Origin: Pedobacter sp. FW305-3-2-15-E-R2A2
GTDB taxonomy: Bacteria; Bacteroidota; Bacteroidia; Sphingobacteriales; Sphingobacteriaceae
Direction of reading: 5' to 3'
Assembly (NCBI RefSeq): GCF_038446955.1
Contig: NZ_CP151803.1
Coordinates: forward strand, 6,324,001-6,388,000
DNA: 64,000 bases
Shown here piece after piece: positions 57,729 through 64,000 of the stretch (within the stretch, counting starts at the first letter, position 1; each line of letters opens with the position of its first letter). The notes beneath the pieces were generated by a model that saw only the letters and a program-made list of their open reading frames with translations, was not told the DNA's origin and did not search any database. A program made the position numbers and the translations under genes.

Positions 57729-59027
57729 ATGAGTTTAATAATTGATGTTCACGCCAGACAAATCCTTGATTCAAGAGGAAACCCTACTATTGAAGTAGAT
57801 GTAATGACAGAAAATGGTGTTCTTGGTCGTGCTGCTGTGCCTTCCGGCGCTTCAACAGGTATCCATGAGGCTGTAGAGCTTCGTGATAATGATAAATCTG
57901 TATACATGGGTAAAGGTGTCTTAAAGGCCGTTGCCAATGTAAATGATAAAATTGCAGATGAATTGAGAGGTATTGATGTATTTGAACAAAATGCAATTGA
58001 TAGCTTACTGATCAAGCTTGACGGAACAGAAAATAAAGGAAACCTTGGTGCCAATGCAATATTAGGTGTTTCTTTAGCCGTTGCTAAAGCTGCAGCTCAG
58101 GAAAGCCGTCAGCCTTTATACCGTTATATCGGAGGTGTTAATGCAAACATCCTTCCTATCCCGATGATGAACATTGTAAACGGTGGCTCTCACTCTGATG
58201 CGCCTATCGCTTTCCAGGAATTCATGATCATGCCGGTTGGTGCTTCTTCTTTCTCTGAAGCATTAAGATGGGGAACAGAAGTATTCCATAACCTGAAAGC
58301 TATTTTACACAGCAGAGGCCTTTCTACTGCTGTAGGCGATGAAGGTGGTTTTGCGCCAAATTTTGAAGGTACAGAAGATGCAGTGGAAACCATCATTCAG
58401 GCGATTGAAAAAGCAGGTTACAAAGCAGGTGAGCAAATCTATATTGCATTTGACTGTGCTGCGTCTGAGTTCTACAAAGACGGTAAATATGATTACACTA
58501 AATTTGAAGGCGACAAAGGTGCGATCCGTACCAGCGAAGAACAAGCAGAATACCTTGCTCAATTGTCGGCAAAATATCCAATCATCTCTATTGAAGATGG
58601 TATGGGCGAAGATGACTGGGCTGGCTGGAAATTGTTAACTGAGAAAATCGGTGACCATGTTCAGTTGGTTGGTGATGATTTATTCGTAACTAATGTAAAA
58701 CGTCTGCAAAGAGGTATTGATACCGACACTGCAAACTCCATCTTAGTAAAAGTAAATCAGATCGGTTCATTAACTGAGACCATTAACGCAGTAAGTTTGG
58801 CACAAAATAACGGCTATACTTCTGTAATGAGCCACAGAAGTGGAGAAACTGAAGATACTACGATTGCAGATTTAGCAGTAGCTTTAAACTGCGGTCAGAT
58901 CAAAACAGGTTCAGCTTCACGTTCTGACAGGATCGCGAAATACAACCAATTGTTACGTATTGAAGAAGAACTAGGTTCTGCAGCACGTTTTATTGGTAAA
59001 GATTTCAAATTTTTGAAGAAAAAATAA
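57729..59027 (+). CDS. eno: Enolase
   Basis: The 432-residue enzyme interconverts 2-phosphoglycerate and phosphoenolpyruvate. It has VHARQILDSRGNPTIEVDV, the loop VPSGASTGIHEAVELRD, metal ligands in AFDCAASEFY, SIEDGMGEDDW and VGDDLFVTN, the catalytic lysine in LVKVNQIGSLTE and the C-terminal SHRSGETEDTTIADLAVAL. The length is normal. It ends just before two tandem terminators. Confidence 0.98.
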   Translation: MSLIIDVHARQILDSRGNPTIEVDVMTENGVLGRAAVPSGASTGIHEAVELRDNDKSVYMGKGVLKAVANVNDKIADELRGIDVFEQNAIDSLLIKLDGTENKGNLGANAILGVSLAVAKAAAQESRQPLYRYIGGVNANILPIPMMNIVNGGSHSDAPIAFQEFMIMPVGASSFSEALRWGTEVFHNLKAILHSRGLSTAVGDEGGFAPNFEGTEDAVETIIQAIEKAGYKAGEQIYIAFDCAASEFYKDGKYDYTKFEGDKGAIRTSEEQAEYLAQLSAKYPIISIEDGMGEDDWAGWKLLTEKIGDHVQLVGDDLFVTNVKRLQRGIDTDTANSILVKVNQIGSLTETINAVSLAQNNGYTSVMSHRSGETEDTTIADLAVALNCGQIKTGSASRSDRIAKYNQLLRIEEELGSAARFIGKDFKFLKKK

Positions 59028-59040
59028 TATTGCTTAAAAA

Positions 59041-59115
59041 GGAATGTTGCTTTTCGTCCTCAAATCTTTTGAAAGAAAGATTTGCATGTCCTCAAAACAA
59101 CATTTCTTTTTTTGT
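59041..59115 (+). terminator. Branched intrinsic terminator after eno
   Basis: An outer stem GGAATGTTG/CAACATTTC encloses an inner stem CAAATCTTT/AAAGATTTG and is followed by a T7 run. It lies 14 bp after the eno stop codon. Confidence 0.8.
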
Positions 59116-59140
59116 TAATATGTGGAAAATACTACATTGG

Positions 59141-59178
59141 AAAACATCCGGAGATTTAGAACCTTCGGATGTTTTTTT
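59141..59178 (+). terminator. Second intrinsic terminator downstream of eno
   Basis: AAAACATCCG and CGGATGTTTT form a 10-bp stem with a 15-base loop and a T7 tract. It backs up the first terminator and insulates the next gene. Confidence 0.85.
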
Positions 59179-59255
59179 ATAACACAATTTTTTAGGACCT
59201 TAAATCCACTGATGATCAGGGTTATTTCTTAGATTAGCTTATCAGGGTTTATTTA

Positions 59256-59263
59256 TATCTTTG
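59256..59263 (+). promoter_or_regulatory. -7 box of the FtsB/DivIC-like gene
   Basis: TATCTTTG matches the consensus and ends four bases before the ATG, so transcription would begin at or very near the start codon. Confidence 0.65.
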
Positions 59264-59267
59264 TACT

Positions 59268-59567
59268 ATGGAACGTTTGCTGGAACTGATACGCAATAAA
59301 TACTTTCTGTCTGTGGCAGCCTTCATCGTATGGATGTTGTTTTTTGATAAGAATGATATGCTGTCTCAATACGAATTCCGCTCTGAGGTGAATAAACTTC
59401 AGGAAGAAAAGGATTTTTATGAAAGGGAAACGGCTACCGTAAAAAAGGATTTAAACGAGCTGAACACCAATCTGAATACGGCAGAGAAATTTGCCCGTGA
59501 AAAGTATTTCATGAAAAGAGACAATGAGGACGTTTTCGTGATCATTAAAGAGGCTCCTAAAGACTAA
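59268..59567 (+). CDS. Septum formation initiator, FtsB/DivIC-like
   Basis: The 99-residue bitopic protein has a short cytosolic N-terminus, a transmembrane helix (about residues 12-26), a coiled coil (about 38-75, EVNKLQEEKDFYERETATVK) and the C-terminal EKFAREKYFMKRDNEDVFVI, typical of FtsB/DivIC. These proteins link FtsQ and FtsL in the divisome. The gene has its own promoter and overlaps the convergent TRIC-like gene by 4 bp at the stop codons. In many Bacteroidota it follows eno, as here. Confidence 0.93.
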   Translation: MERLLELIRNKYFLSVAAFIVWMLFFDKNDMLSQYEFRSEVNKLQEEKDFYERETATVKKDLNELNTNLNTAEKFAREKYFMKRDNEDVFVIIKEAPKD

Positions 59568-60175
59568 TATCCGAATTTAGGAAGCGTCAGCTTATATTTT
59601 ACCACGACTATTCTGAAAACAAAAATGAAAGCGATGACCGAGATATTGGCCACATCTTCTTTTAGGTTGAAATGTTTAAGTGTAAAATAGAGAATTCCTC
59701 CCAGGATGCAGGCAGTGGCATATATCTCCTTTCTAAAAATCAATGGGATCGTGTTTAAGAACGTATCTCTGATGACCCCACCGAAACATCCGGTAATCGT
59801 ACCAAGTGCCACACAGATGCCCGGACTAAGTCCAAACATAATTCCCTTCTGAATTCCCAACATGGTAAATAAGCCCAACCCCGCGGAGTCAAACAGAAAT
59901 AGGGTGACTTTAAATTTTTTGATATGAGTTTTAAAGAATATCGTGGCCAGAGAGGTGAGCAGGATGAGCAAACAATAATTTACATCCCGCATCCAGGCTA
60001 CCGGGGTATCTCCGATGAGCAAATCCCTTACCGTCCCCCCGCCAATGGAAGTCACAAATGCAATGATCAGAACCCCAAAAGGATCCAGTCTTCTTTGCAT
60101 AGCAGCAAATGAGCCCGAGATCGAGAAGGCAACCGTCCCTAATGTTTCAATGGTTTGCATGGTGCTGATTTCCAT
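59564..60175 (-). CDS. TRIC-type / UPF0126 (YadS-like) cation channel
   Basis: The 203-residue membrane protein has seven helices and two copies of the TRIC repeat. The first has AFSISGSFAAMQRRLDPFGV and GGGTVRDLLIG; the second has FDSAGLGLFTMLGIQKG and GGVIRDTFLNTIPLI. The paired GG-xx-RD motifs are the hallmark of trimeric intracellular cation channel homologues, formerly UPF0126/YadS. It probably conducts monovalent cations. The start could also be an ATG five codons downstream. It overlaps the FtsB-like gene by 4 bp tail to tail. Confidence 0.9.
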   Translation of the reverse strand: MEISTMQTIETLGTVAFSISGSFAAMQRRLDPFGVLIIAFVTSIGGGTVRDLLIGDTPVAWMRDVNYCLLILLTSLATIFFKTHIKKFKVTLFLFDSAGLGLFTMLGIQKGIMFGLSPGICVALGTITGCFGGVIRDTFLNTIPLIFRKEIYATACILGGILYFTLKHFNLKEDVANISVIAFIFVFRIVVVKYKLTLPKFGY

Positions 60176-60187
60176 ATCCTGTGCAGA

Positions 60188-62272
60188 TTAAATTTCGCCG
60201 TTTCTCTTTCTGAAAAACCACTCCAAGCTAAGCAATAAGATGATCATGGCAAATAGCCACTTGAAGTTTATCAATTCCTCGTACCTGCGGTCTTCGTAAC
60301 TCAGCGTTTTGATGTCTTCATTTTTGGAGATATCAGTCAATATGTTTAACAGGTTTTGAGGCATATACATTTTGCCATTGGTCTGTACCGACATATTGTT
60401 CAGCAATTGGTGGTTGGCTATGGTTTGCTGATACTCGGCAATCATCGCGTTTACATAAAAAGCACCCTGTGCAATCTGCTTTTTACCTCCCAGACTGGTG
60501 CTGGCACTGAAGGTATAGTTTCCGGCAGGAAGCATTCCTGCATCCAGCTGATAAGCGGATTCTGTTCTGGAGAAAAGAAAATTATACAGTTTTCCTTCCT
60601 GATTTTTGATTTGGATATTGACATCCGGCGTATTGATCGCCACATAGCTGTCATTGTACAATACCGCATTGATCAGCACATTTTCATTTTCGTCGAAAGT
60701 ATTCTTGGCAGGATACGCCTTGAATTTACGTTTATCATCCTTTACCGAAAGGTATTGAACCGTTTTTGAGATTAAGCCATTTACTACGGAACTGGTTAGC
60801 CCATCCTTGCTTTCAGATAACTTCCATCTCCATAATCCCTCCCCAATCAGGTATCCTGCTTTCTTTCCGTTTTCATTCAGGAAAAACAATTGTGCTGAGG
60901 GGGTTTTAATTTTTCCTATTCGCTGGTTCAGGGCAATTAAACCATTTCCATTGATGGTAATTTTTCCGAAAGGGGCCAATAACGGATCAAAATCATCGAT
61001 ATGCTTTGCAGACGCCGCATCGATATCAAAAGTGGTAAAGTCAGGATTTGAATAAGAAAAAGCCTCTTGAATGGTACTGTTGCTGCCGTTAAAACTAACG
61101 GATTTTTGCAGCTGGTTAAATTTGCTTACGTCACTTTGTGCACCAAGAATATACCATACCGGAATATTGGCCTGCTGCAACCTGACAAGGAAGGAAGCCC
61201 CGTGATTCTGAACATCGGGCAACTGGTATAAAATGATCAGGCCATAATCGGTCACATTTACAGCGTTTAACTCTTCTCCCAATGCAACTTTTAAATCGTA
61301 GTTCTTATTTCCGCTAATGGCCTGTTTTATCGTAGCGATATCCGGATGAGCCGCTCCTGCAGCAATCAACACCTTCTGACGGGCGTCGATGACTTCTACA
61401 AAAATGCTTTGCGCATTGTTCTTCTCTGAGACCTCATTGCTTAAAGGACTGAGCTGTACAGTATACTTTTGCAAGCCCATCTTTGAGGCCTTTAACTTTA
61501 CAGGAACCGTCTTCGCAAAAGCATTACTTCCAATCTGAAGCTTACTCTCCTGCACCATTTTTCCATTTTCAGAAACCGTCAGTTTTGTTTCCTCGCCCTT
61601 ACTTTCAAATGCCTCCACCTGCACTTCAATTGTAAATTCATTGTTCAGGTAGACCAGGTTATTATGGTTCACATTTGCAACCATTAAATCTCTTTTGGGA
61701 ATGGTATCCCCCAGTGCAATTGTATACACCGGTGCTTTAAGTTTATTTAAATCATACAGCGGACTGCCCCCACGGTTAAATATTCCGTCTGAAGCCAAAA
61801 TAACAGCACCAATATTACGATTTAAATATTCGTCGTTCAGGCGGTTAAACAATACCGTTGCATTACTGAGTTTACCTTTATTGGAAAAATCAAAGCCAGC
61901 CTTAATGCTGTCACTGAAATGGTAAATCTTCAGTTCATATTTTGCAGACAATTTATCCGCCAGTGCCTGAAGATCTTTTTCATACTGCCGTTTATTAAAA
62001 CCTGCAGGTTGAATATGCCCGACAGATAAAGAATTATCCTGACCAATAATGATCAGTGGTTTTTCGAGGTTATAACTGACCCGCTTTACCAGAGGAAAAA
62101 ACAGCAGTCCGCAGATCAGGGCAACCAGGGCTGCCCTTAATGCGGCAAGTCCAATCCGGAGTTTTCTTTCCAGATGTGCCGTTTTCCCGTAGGATACATA
62201 TGCGAACAGGAGTCCCAGCAGAAGACATCCCATTAAAGCCATTATTGTATATAAATTGAAAGAATCGCCCAT
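60188..62272 (-). CDS. Membrane protein with von Willebrand A-like domain
   Basis: The 694-residue protein has two N-terminal membrane helices (about 8-28 and 40-62), a vWA-like domain starting PLIIIGQDNSLSVGH with YEKDLQALADKLSAKYELKIY and GAVILASDGIFNRGGSPLY, several Ig-like or amidotransferase-like segments (VLIAAGAAHPDIATIKQAIS) and one C-terminal helix (WLFAMIILLLSLEWFF) followed by RKRNGEI. This matches membrane vWA proteins of Bacteroidota, some linked to aerotolerance (Bat) operons, though here the gene is alone. The MIDAS-like DxSxS is changed to DNSLS. The role is unknown. Confidence 0.8.
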   Translation of the reverse strand: MGDSFNLYTIMALMGCLLLGLLFAYVSYGKTAHLERKLRIGLAALRAALVALICGLLFFPLVKRVSYNLEKPLIIIGQDNSLSVGHIQPAGFNKRQYEKDLQALADKLSAKYELKIYHFSDSIKAGFDFSNKGKLSNATVLFNRLNDEYLNRNIGAVILASDGIFNRGGSPLYDLNKLKAPVYTIALGDTIPKRDLMVANVNHNNLVYLNNEFTIEVQVEAFESKGEETKLTVSENGKMVQESKLQIGSNAFAKTVPVKLKASKMGLQKYTVQLSPLSNEVSEKNNAQSIFVEVIDARQKVLIAAGAAHPDIATIKQAISGNKNYDLKVALGEELNAVNVTDYGLIILYQLPDVQNHGASFLVRLQQANIPVWYILGAQSDVSKFNQLQKSVSFNGSNSTIQEAFSYSNPDFTTFDIDAASAKHIDDFDPLLAPFGKITINGNGLIALNQRIGKIKTPSAQLFFLNENGKKAGYLIGEGLWRWKLSESKDGLTSSVVNGLISKTVQYLSVKDDKRKFKAYPAKNTFDENENVLINAVLYNDSYVAINTPDVNIQIKNQEGKLYNFLFSRTESAYQLDAGMLPAGNYTFSASTSLGGKKQIAQGAFYVNAMIAEYQQTIANHQLLNNMSVQTNGKMYMPQNLLNILTDISKNEDIKTLSYEDRRYEELINFKWLFAMIILLLSLEWFFRKRNGEI

Positions 62273-62351
62273 ATGTATTTGGGTAAAGATGCTAAATTTT
62301 AAAAAAATAAGATTAATTTGTTTTCATAAAAACCAGACCAATTAAGAAACA

Positions 62352-63110
62352 ATGATACGCTCCGCATCAAACCATACGAAAACCTTATTTCAGGTGATAC
62401 TTTTTTTCACGATGACCAGCTCAGTAAACGCACAATTGACATTTAAACAACAACAACTTACTTTTCCAAGGGTGAGGGCTGCTTATGACGATAGCTGGAG
62501 CAGCTTACAGAATCAATTGAAAACAGCAAAGTTCGATGGTCCTTTTCAACTGTACCTCGCCGCCTATAAAACTGAAGGGGTGCTGGAAGTCTGGGCGAAA
62601 AAACTAAAGGATAAAGAATATCGCTTATTTAAGACCTATAAGTTTTGTCAGCATTCCGGTACACTCGGACCAAAAGTACAGGAAGGAGATTATCAAACAC
62701 CCGAAGGGATTTACCATATCAACGTATTCAATCCGATGAGCAATTTCCACTTGTCGCTCGGTGTAAATTATCCCAATGGAGTGGATAAAAAAAGAAGTGG
62801 TACCAAACGTACCGGTGGAGATATCTACATTCATGGAAACTGTGTTACCGTGGGTTGCATTCCACTTACAGATGAGAAGATCAAGGAAGTTTATGTGCTG
62901 GCAGTAGAAGCCCAAAATAGCGGGCAGTCCAGAATACCGGTTCACATCTTTCCGTTTAAGATGAATAAAGCGAACCTGGATAAATTTGCAGTCCAATTCC
63001 CTCAGCAAAAAACATTCTGGACCGGACTTCAACCCGCGTACCAGCTTTTTGAGCAGCATAAAACGATTCCGCTGTCCTCAGAAAAAGGGGGGAAATATAC
63101 TTTCAAATAG
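62352..63110 (+). CDS. L,D-transpeptidase-family protein, YafK-like
   Basis: The 252-residue protein has a signal peptide (about 1-27) and a YkuD-type catalytic domain ending with H161 in IHGN and C169 in VGCIPL. The pattern GPKVQEGDYQTPEGIYHIN and VNYPNGVDKKR is that of E. coli YafK/DpaA, which cleaves the Braun lipoprotein link to peptidoglycan, rather than a crosslinking enzyme. In the envelope it should act on meso-DAP peptides. A bidirectional terminator separates it from fabG. Confidence 0.9.
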   Translation: MIRSASNHTKTLFQVILFFTMTSSVNAQLTFKQQQLTFPRVRAAYDDSWSSLQNQLKTAKFDGPFQLYLAAYKTEGVLEVWAKKLKDKEYRLFKTYKFCQHSGTLGPKVQEGDYQTPEGIYHINVFNPMSNFHLSLGVNYPNGVDKKRSGTKRTGGDIYIHGNCVTVGCIPLTDEKIKEVYVLAVEAQNSGQSRIPVHIFPFKMNKANLDKFAVQFPQQKTFWTGLQPAYQLFEQHKTIPLSSEKGGKYTFK

Positions 63111-63126
63111 TCTATAAAACAGGTAT

Positions 63127-63160
63127 AAAAAAAACGCAGAATCTCTTCTGCGTTTTTTTT
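63127..63160. terminator. Bidirectional terminator between L,D-transpeptidase gene and fabG
   Basis: A-rich CGCAGAA, a TCTC loop and TTCTGCG followed by eight T form a stem with A and T tracts on both sides, suitable for both convergent genes. Confidence 0.92.
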
Positions 63161-63195
63161 ATTTAAGAACCCTTTATCAGGGTTAAGCAATTTAT

Positions 63196-63939
63196 TTACA
63201 ACATTCCTCCGCAAACAGACAATACCTGCCCGGTTACATAAGCACTCATGTCTGAAGCTAAAAACACGCAAACATTTGCCACATCTTCAGGCTCTCCTGC
63301 TCTTTTCAATGGAATACCCTCTTCCCAGCCTTTAACTACTTTAGGATCCAGTACATCAGTCATTTCAGTACGGATAAATCCTGGAGCAACTACATTGGTA
63401 CGAATATTACGGGAACCCAATTCTTTAGCTAAAGATTTAGAGAAACCGATAATTCCTGCTTTTGAAGCCGCATAGTTTGCCTGACCAGCATTACCCTGAA
63501 CACCAACTACAGAGCTCATATTAATGATCGATCCTTTACGGGCCTTCATCATTACTTTAGAAGCTGCTTTAGAAACGTTAAATACAGATTTAAGGTTTAC
63601 ATTGATCACCTCATCCCAGTTCTCTTCGCTCATGCGCATCAATAAACCGTCTTTAGTGATTCCTGCGTTGTTCACCACAATGTCTAAAGCGCCAAAGTCA
63701 GCAACGATATCATTGATTAGTTTTTCCGCCTCATCAAATTTAGAAGCATCTGAACGGTATCCTTTAACCTGAGTACCGAAGCTTTGCAGCTCCTGCTCTA
63801 AGGCCTGACCTTTTTCTACTGAGGACAGATAAGTAAAAGCAACGTTTGCACCCTGCTCCGCAAATTTCTCGGCAATCTTGCGGCCTATTCCTTTAGAAGC
63901 ACCGGTGATTAATGCTGTTTTTCCTTCTAGTAATTTCAT
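63196..63939 (-). CDS. fabG: 3-oxoacyl-[acyl-carrier-protein] reductase
   Basis: The 247-residue short-chain dehydrogenase has the NADPH motif TGASKGIGRKIA, NNAG at about 90, catalytic S in NMSSVVGVQGNAGQ, Y and K in YAASKAG, and the C-terminal VAPGFIRTEMTDVLD and GQVLSVCGGML. It reduces 3-oxoacyl-ACP in fatty-acid elongation. The length and the C-terminal GG(M)L match FabG closely. The promoter region upstream reaches the window edge. Confidence 0.96.
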   Translation of the reverse strand: MKLLEGKTALITGASKGIGRKIAEKFAEQGANVAFTYLSSVEKGQALEQELQSFGTQVKGYRSDASKFDEAEKLINDIVADFGALDIVVNNAGITKDGLLMRMSEENWDEVINVNLKSVFNVSKAASKVMMKARKGSIINMSSVVGVQGNAGQANYAASKAGIIGFSKSLAKELGSRNIRTNVVAPGFIRTEMTDVLDPKVVKGWEEGIPLKRAGEPEDVANVCVFLASDMSAYVTGQVLSVCGGML

Positions 63940-64000
63940 CGTAAATATGTTTGGTTATGAAAATATTTTGTTTCTGTTTTGTTGTTTGTAATACTTAAAT

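Overview
The window looks like chromosome from a Bacteroidota bacterium of the Sphingobacteriaceae, most likely Pedobacter or a close relative. The evidence is two SusC/SusD pairs, a FecI/FecR-type regulatory pair, a 7TMR-DISM receptor, a DUF5686 protein, many secreted lipoproteins, and promoters of the Bacteroidota form (TTG, about 19 bp, TAnnTTTG) in place of -35/-10 boxes. No phage, integrase, CRISPR array, rRNA or intact insertion sequence is visible.

Layout. 1-3.2 kb: the 5' end of a tRNA cut by the left edge, an NTF2-like protein, a Crp-like regulator, a sulfatase, then tRNA-Tyr and tRNA-Phe. 3.3-7.2 kb: a membrane Fe-S protein with its cysteine-rich partner, a WalJ/YycJ-like metallo-hydrolase and two small conserved proteins. 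7.2-15.7 kb (minus strand): ECF sigma factor, FecR anti-sigma, SusC with an STN signalling domain, SusD, secreted isoaspartyl peptidase and secreted cyanophycinase, read as one operon for importing and digesting cyanophycin or another beta-aspartyl peptide polymer. 15.7-22.7 kb: mtgA, the rpsF-rpsR-rplI operon, a beta-barrel protein, dnaX with a ten-A slippage tract, and icd. 22.7-31.3 kb: a DUF5686 protein, a TonB-dependent receptor, ssb, a ThuA-like protein, an HPP protein, and a NAD(P)-binding protein with a YwnA-like Rrf2 regulator. 31.4-37.2 kb: two overlapping lipoprotein genes of unknown function, a MarR-like regulator, and a convergent alkylation-repair pair (Ada-like and AlkA-like). 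37.3-49.1 kb: a polysaccharide utilization locus (SusC, SusD, GH3, GH30, small lipoprotein, lyase-like jelly roll), most consistent with beta-1,6-glucan. It is preceded by a 7TMR-DISM receptor carrying the zinc-ribbon/HTH part of an IS1595-type transposase. 49.4-64 kb: secreted proteases, an RluA-family enzyme, panB, carA, an ABC-2 exporter, aqpZ, eno, a FtsB/DivIC-like protein, a TRIC-like channel, a von Willebrand A-like membrane protein, an L,D-transpeptidase and fabG.

How the genes work together. Two nutrient systems dominate. The first is a peptide-polymer locus under sigma/anti-sigma/STN control. The second is a glucan locus that may be controlled by a membrane receptor built with a domesticated transposase DNA-binding module. 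The rest is mostly core housekeeping (ribosome, replication clamp loader, glycolysis, TCA cycle, pyrimidine/arginine, pantothenate and fatty-acid synthesis, cell wall). The clearest items for follow-up are the cyanophycin-type SusCD operon, the receptor/zinc-ribbon fusion and the A10 tract in dnaX. All functional statements come from reading motifs by eye; no database search was run.
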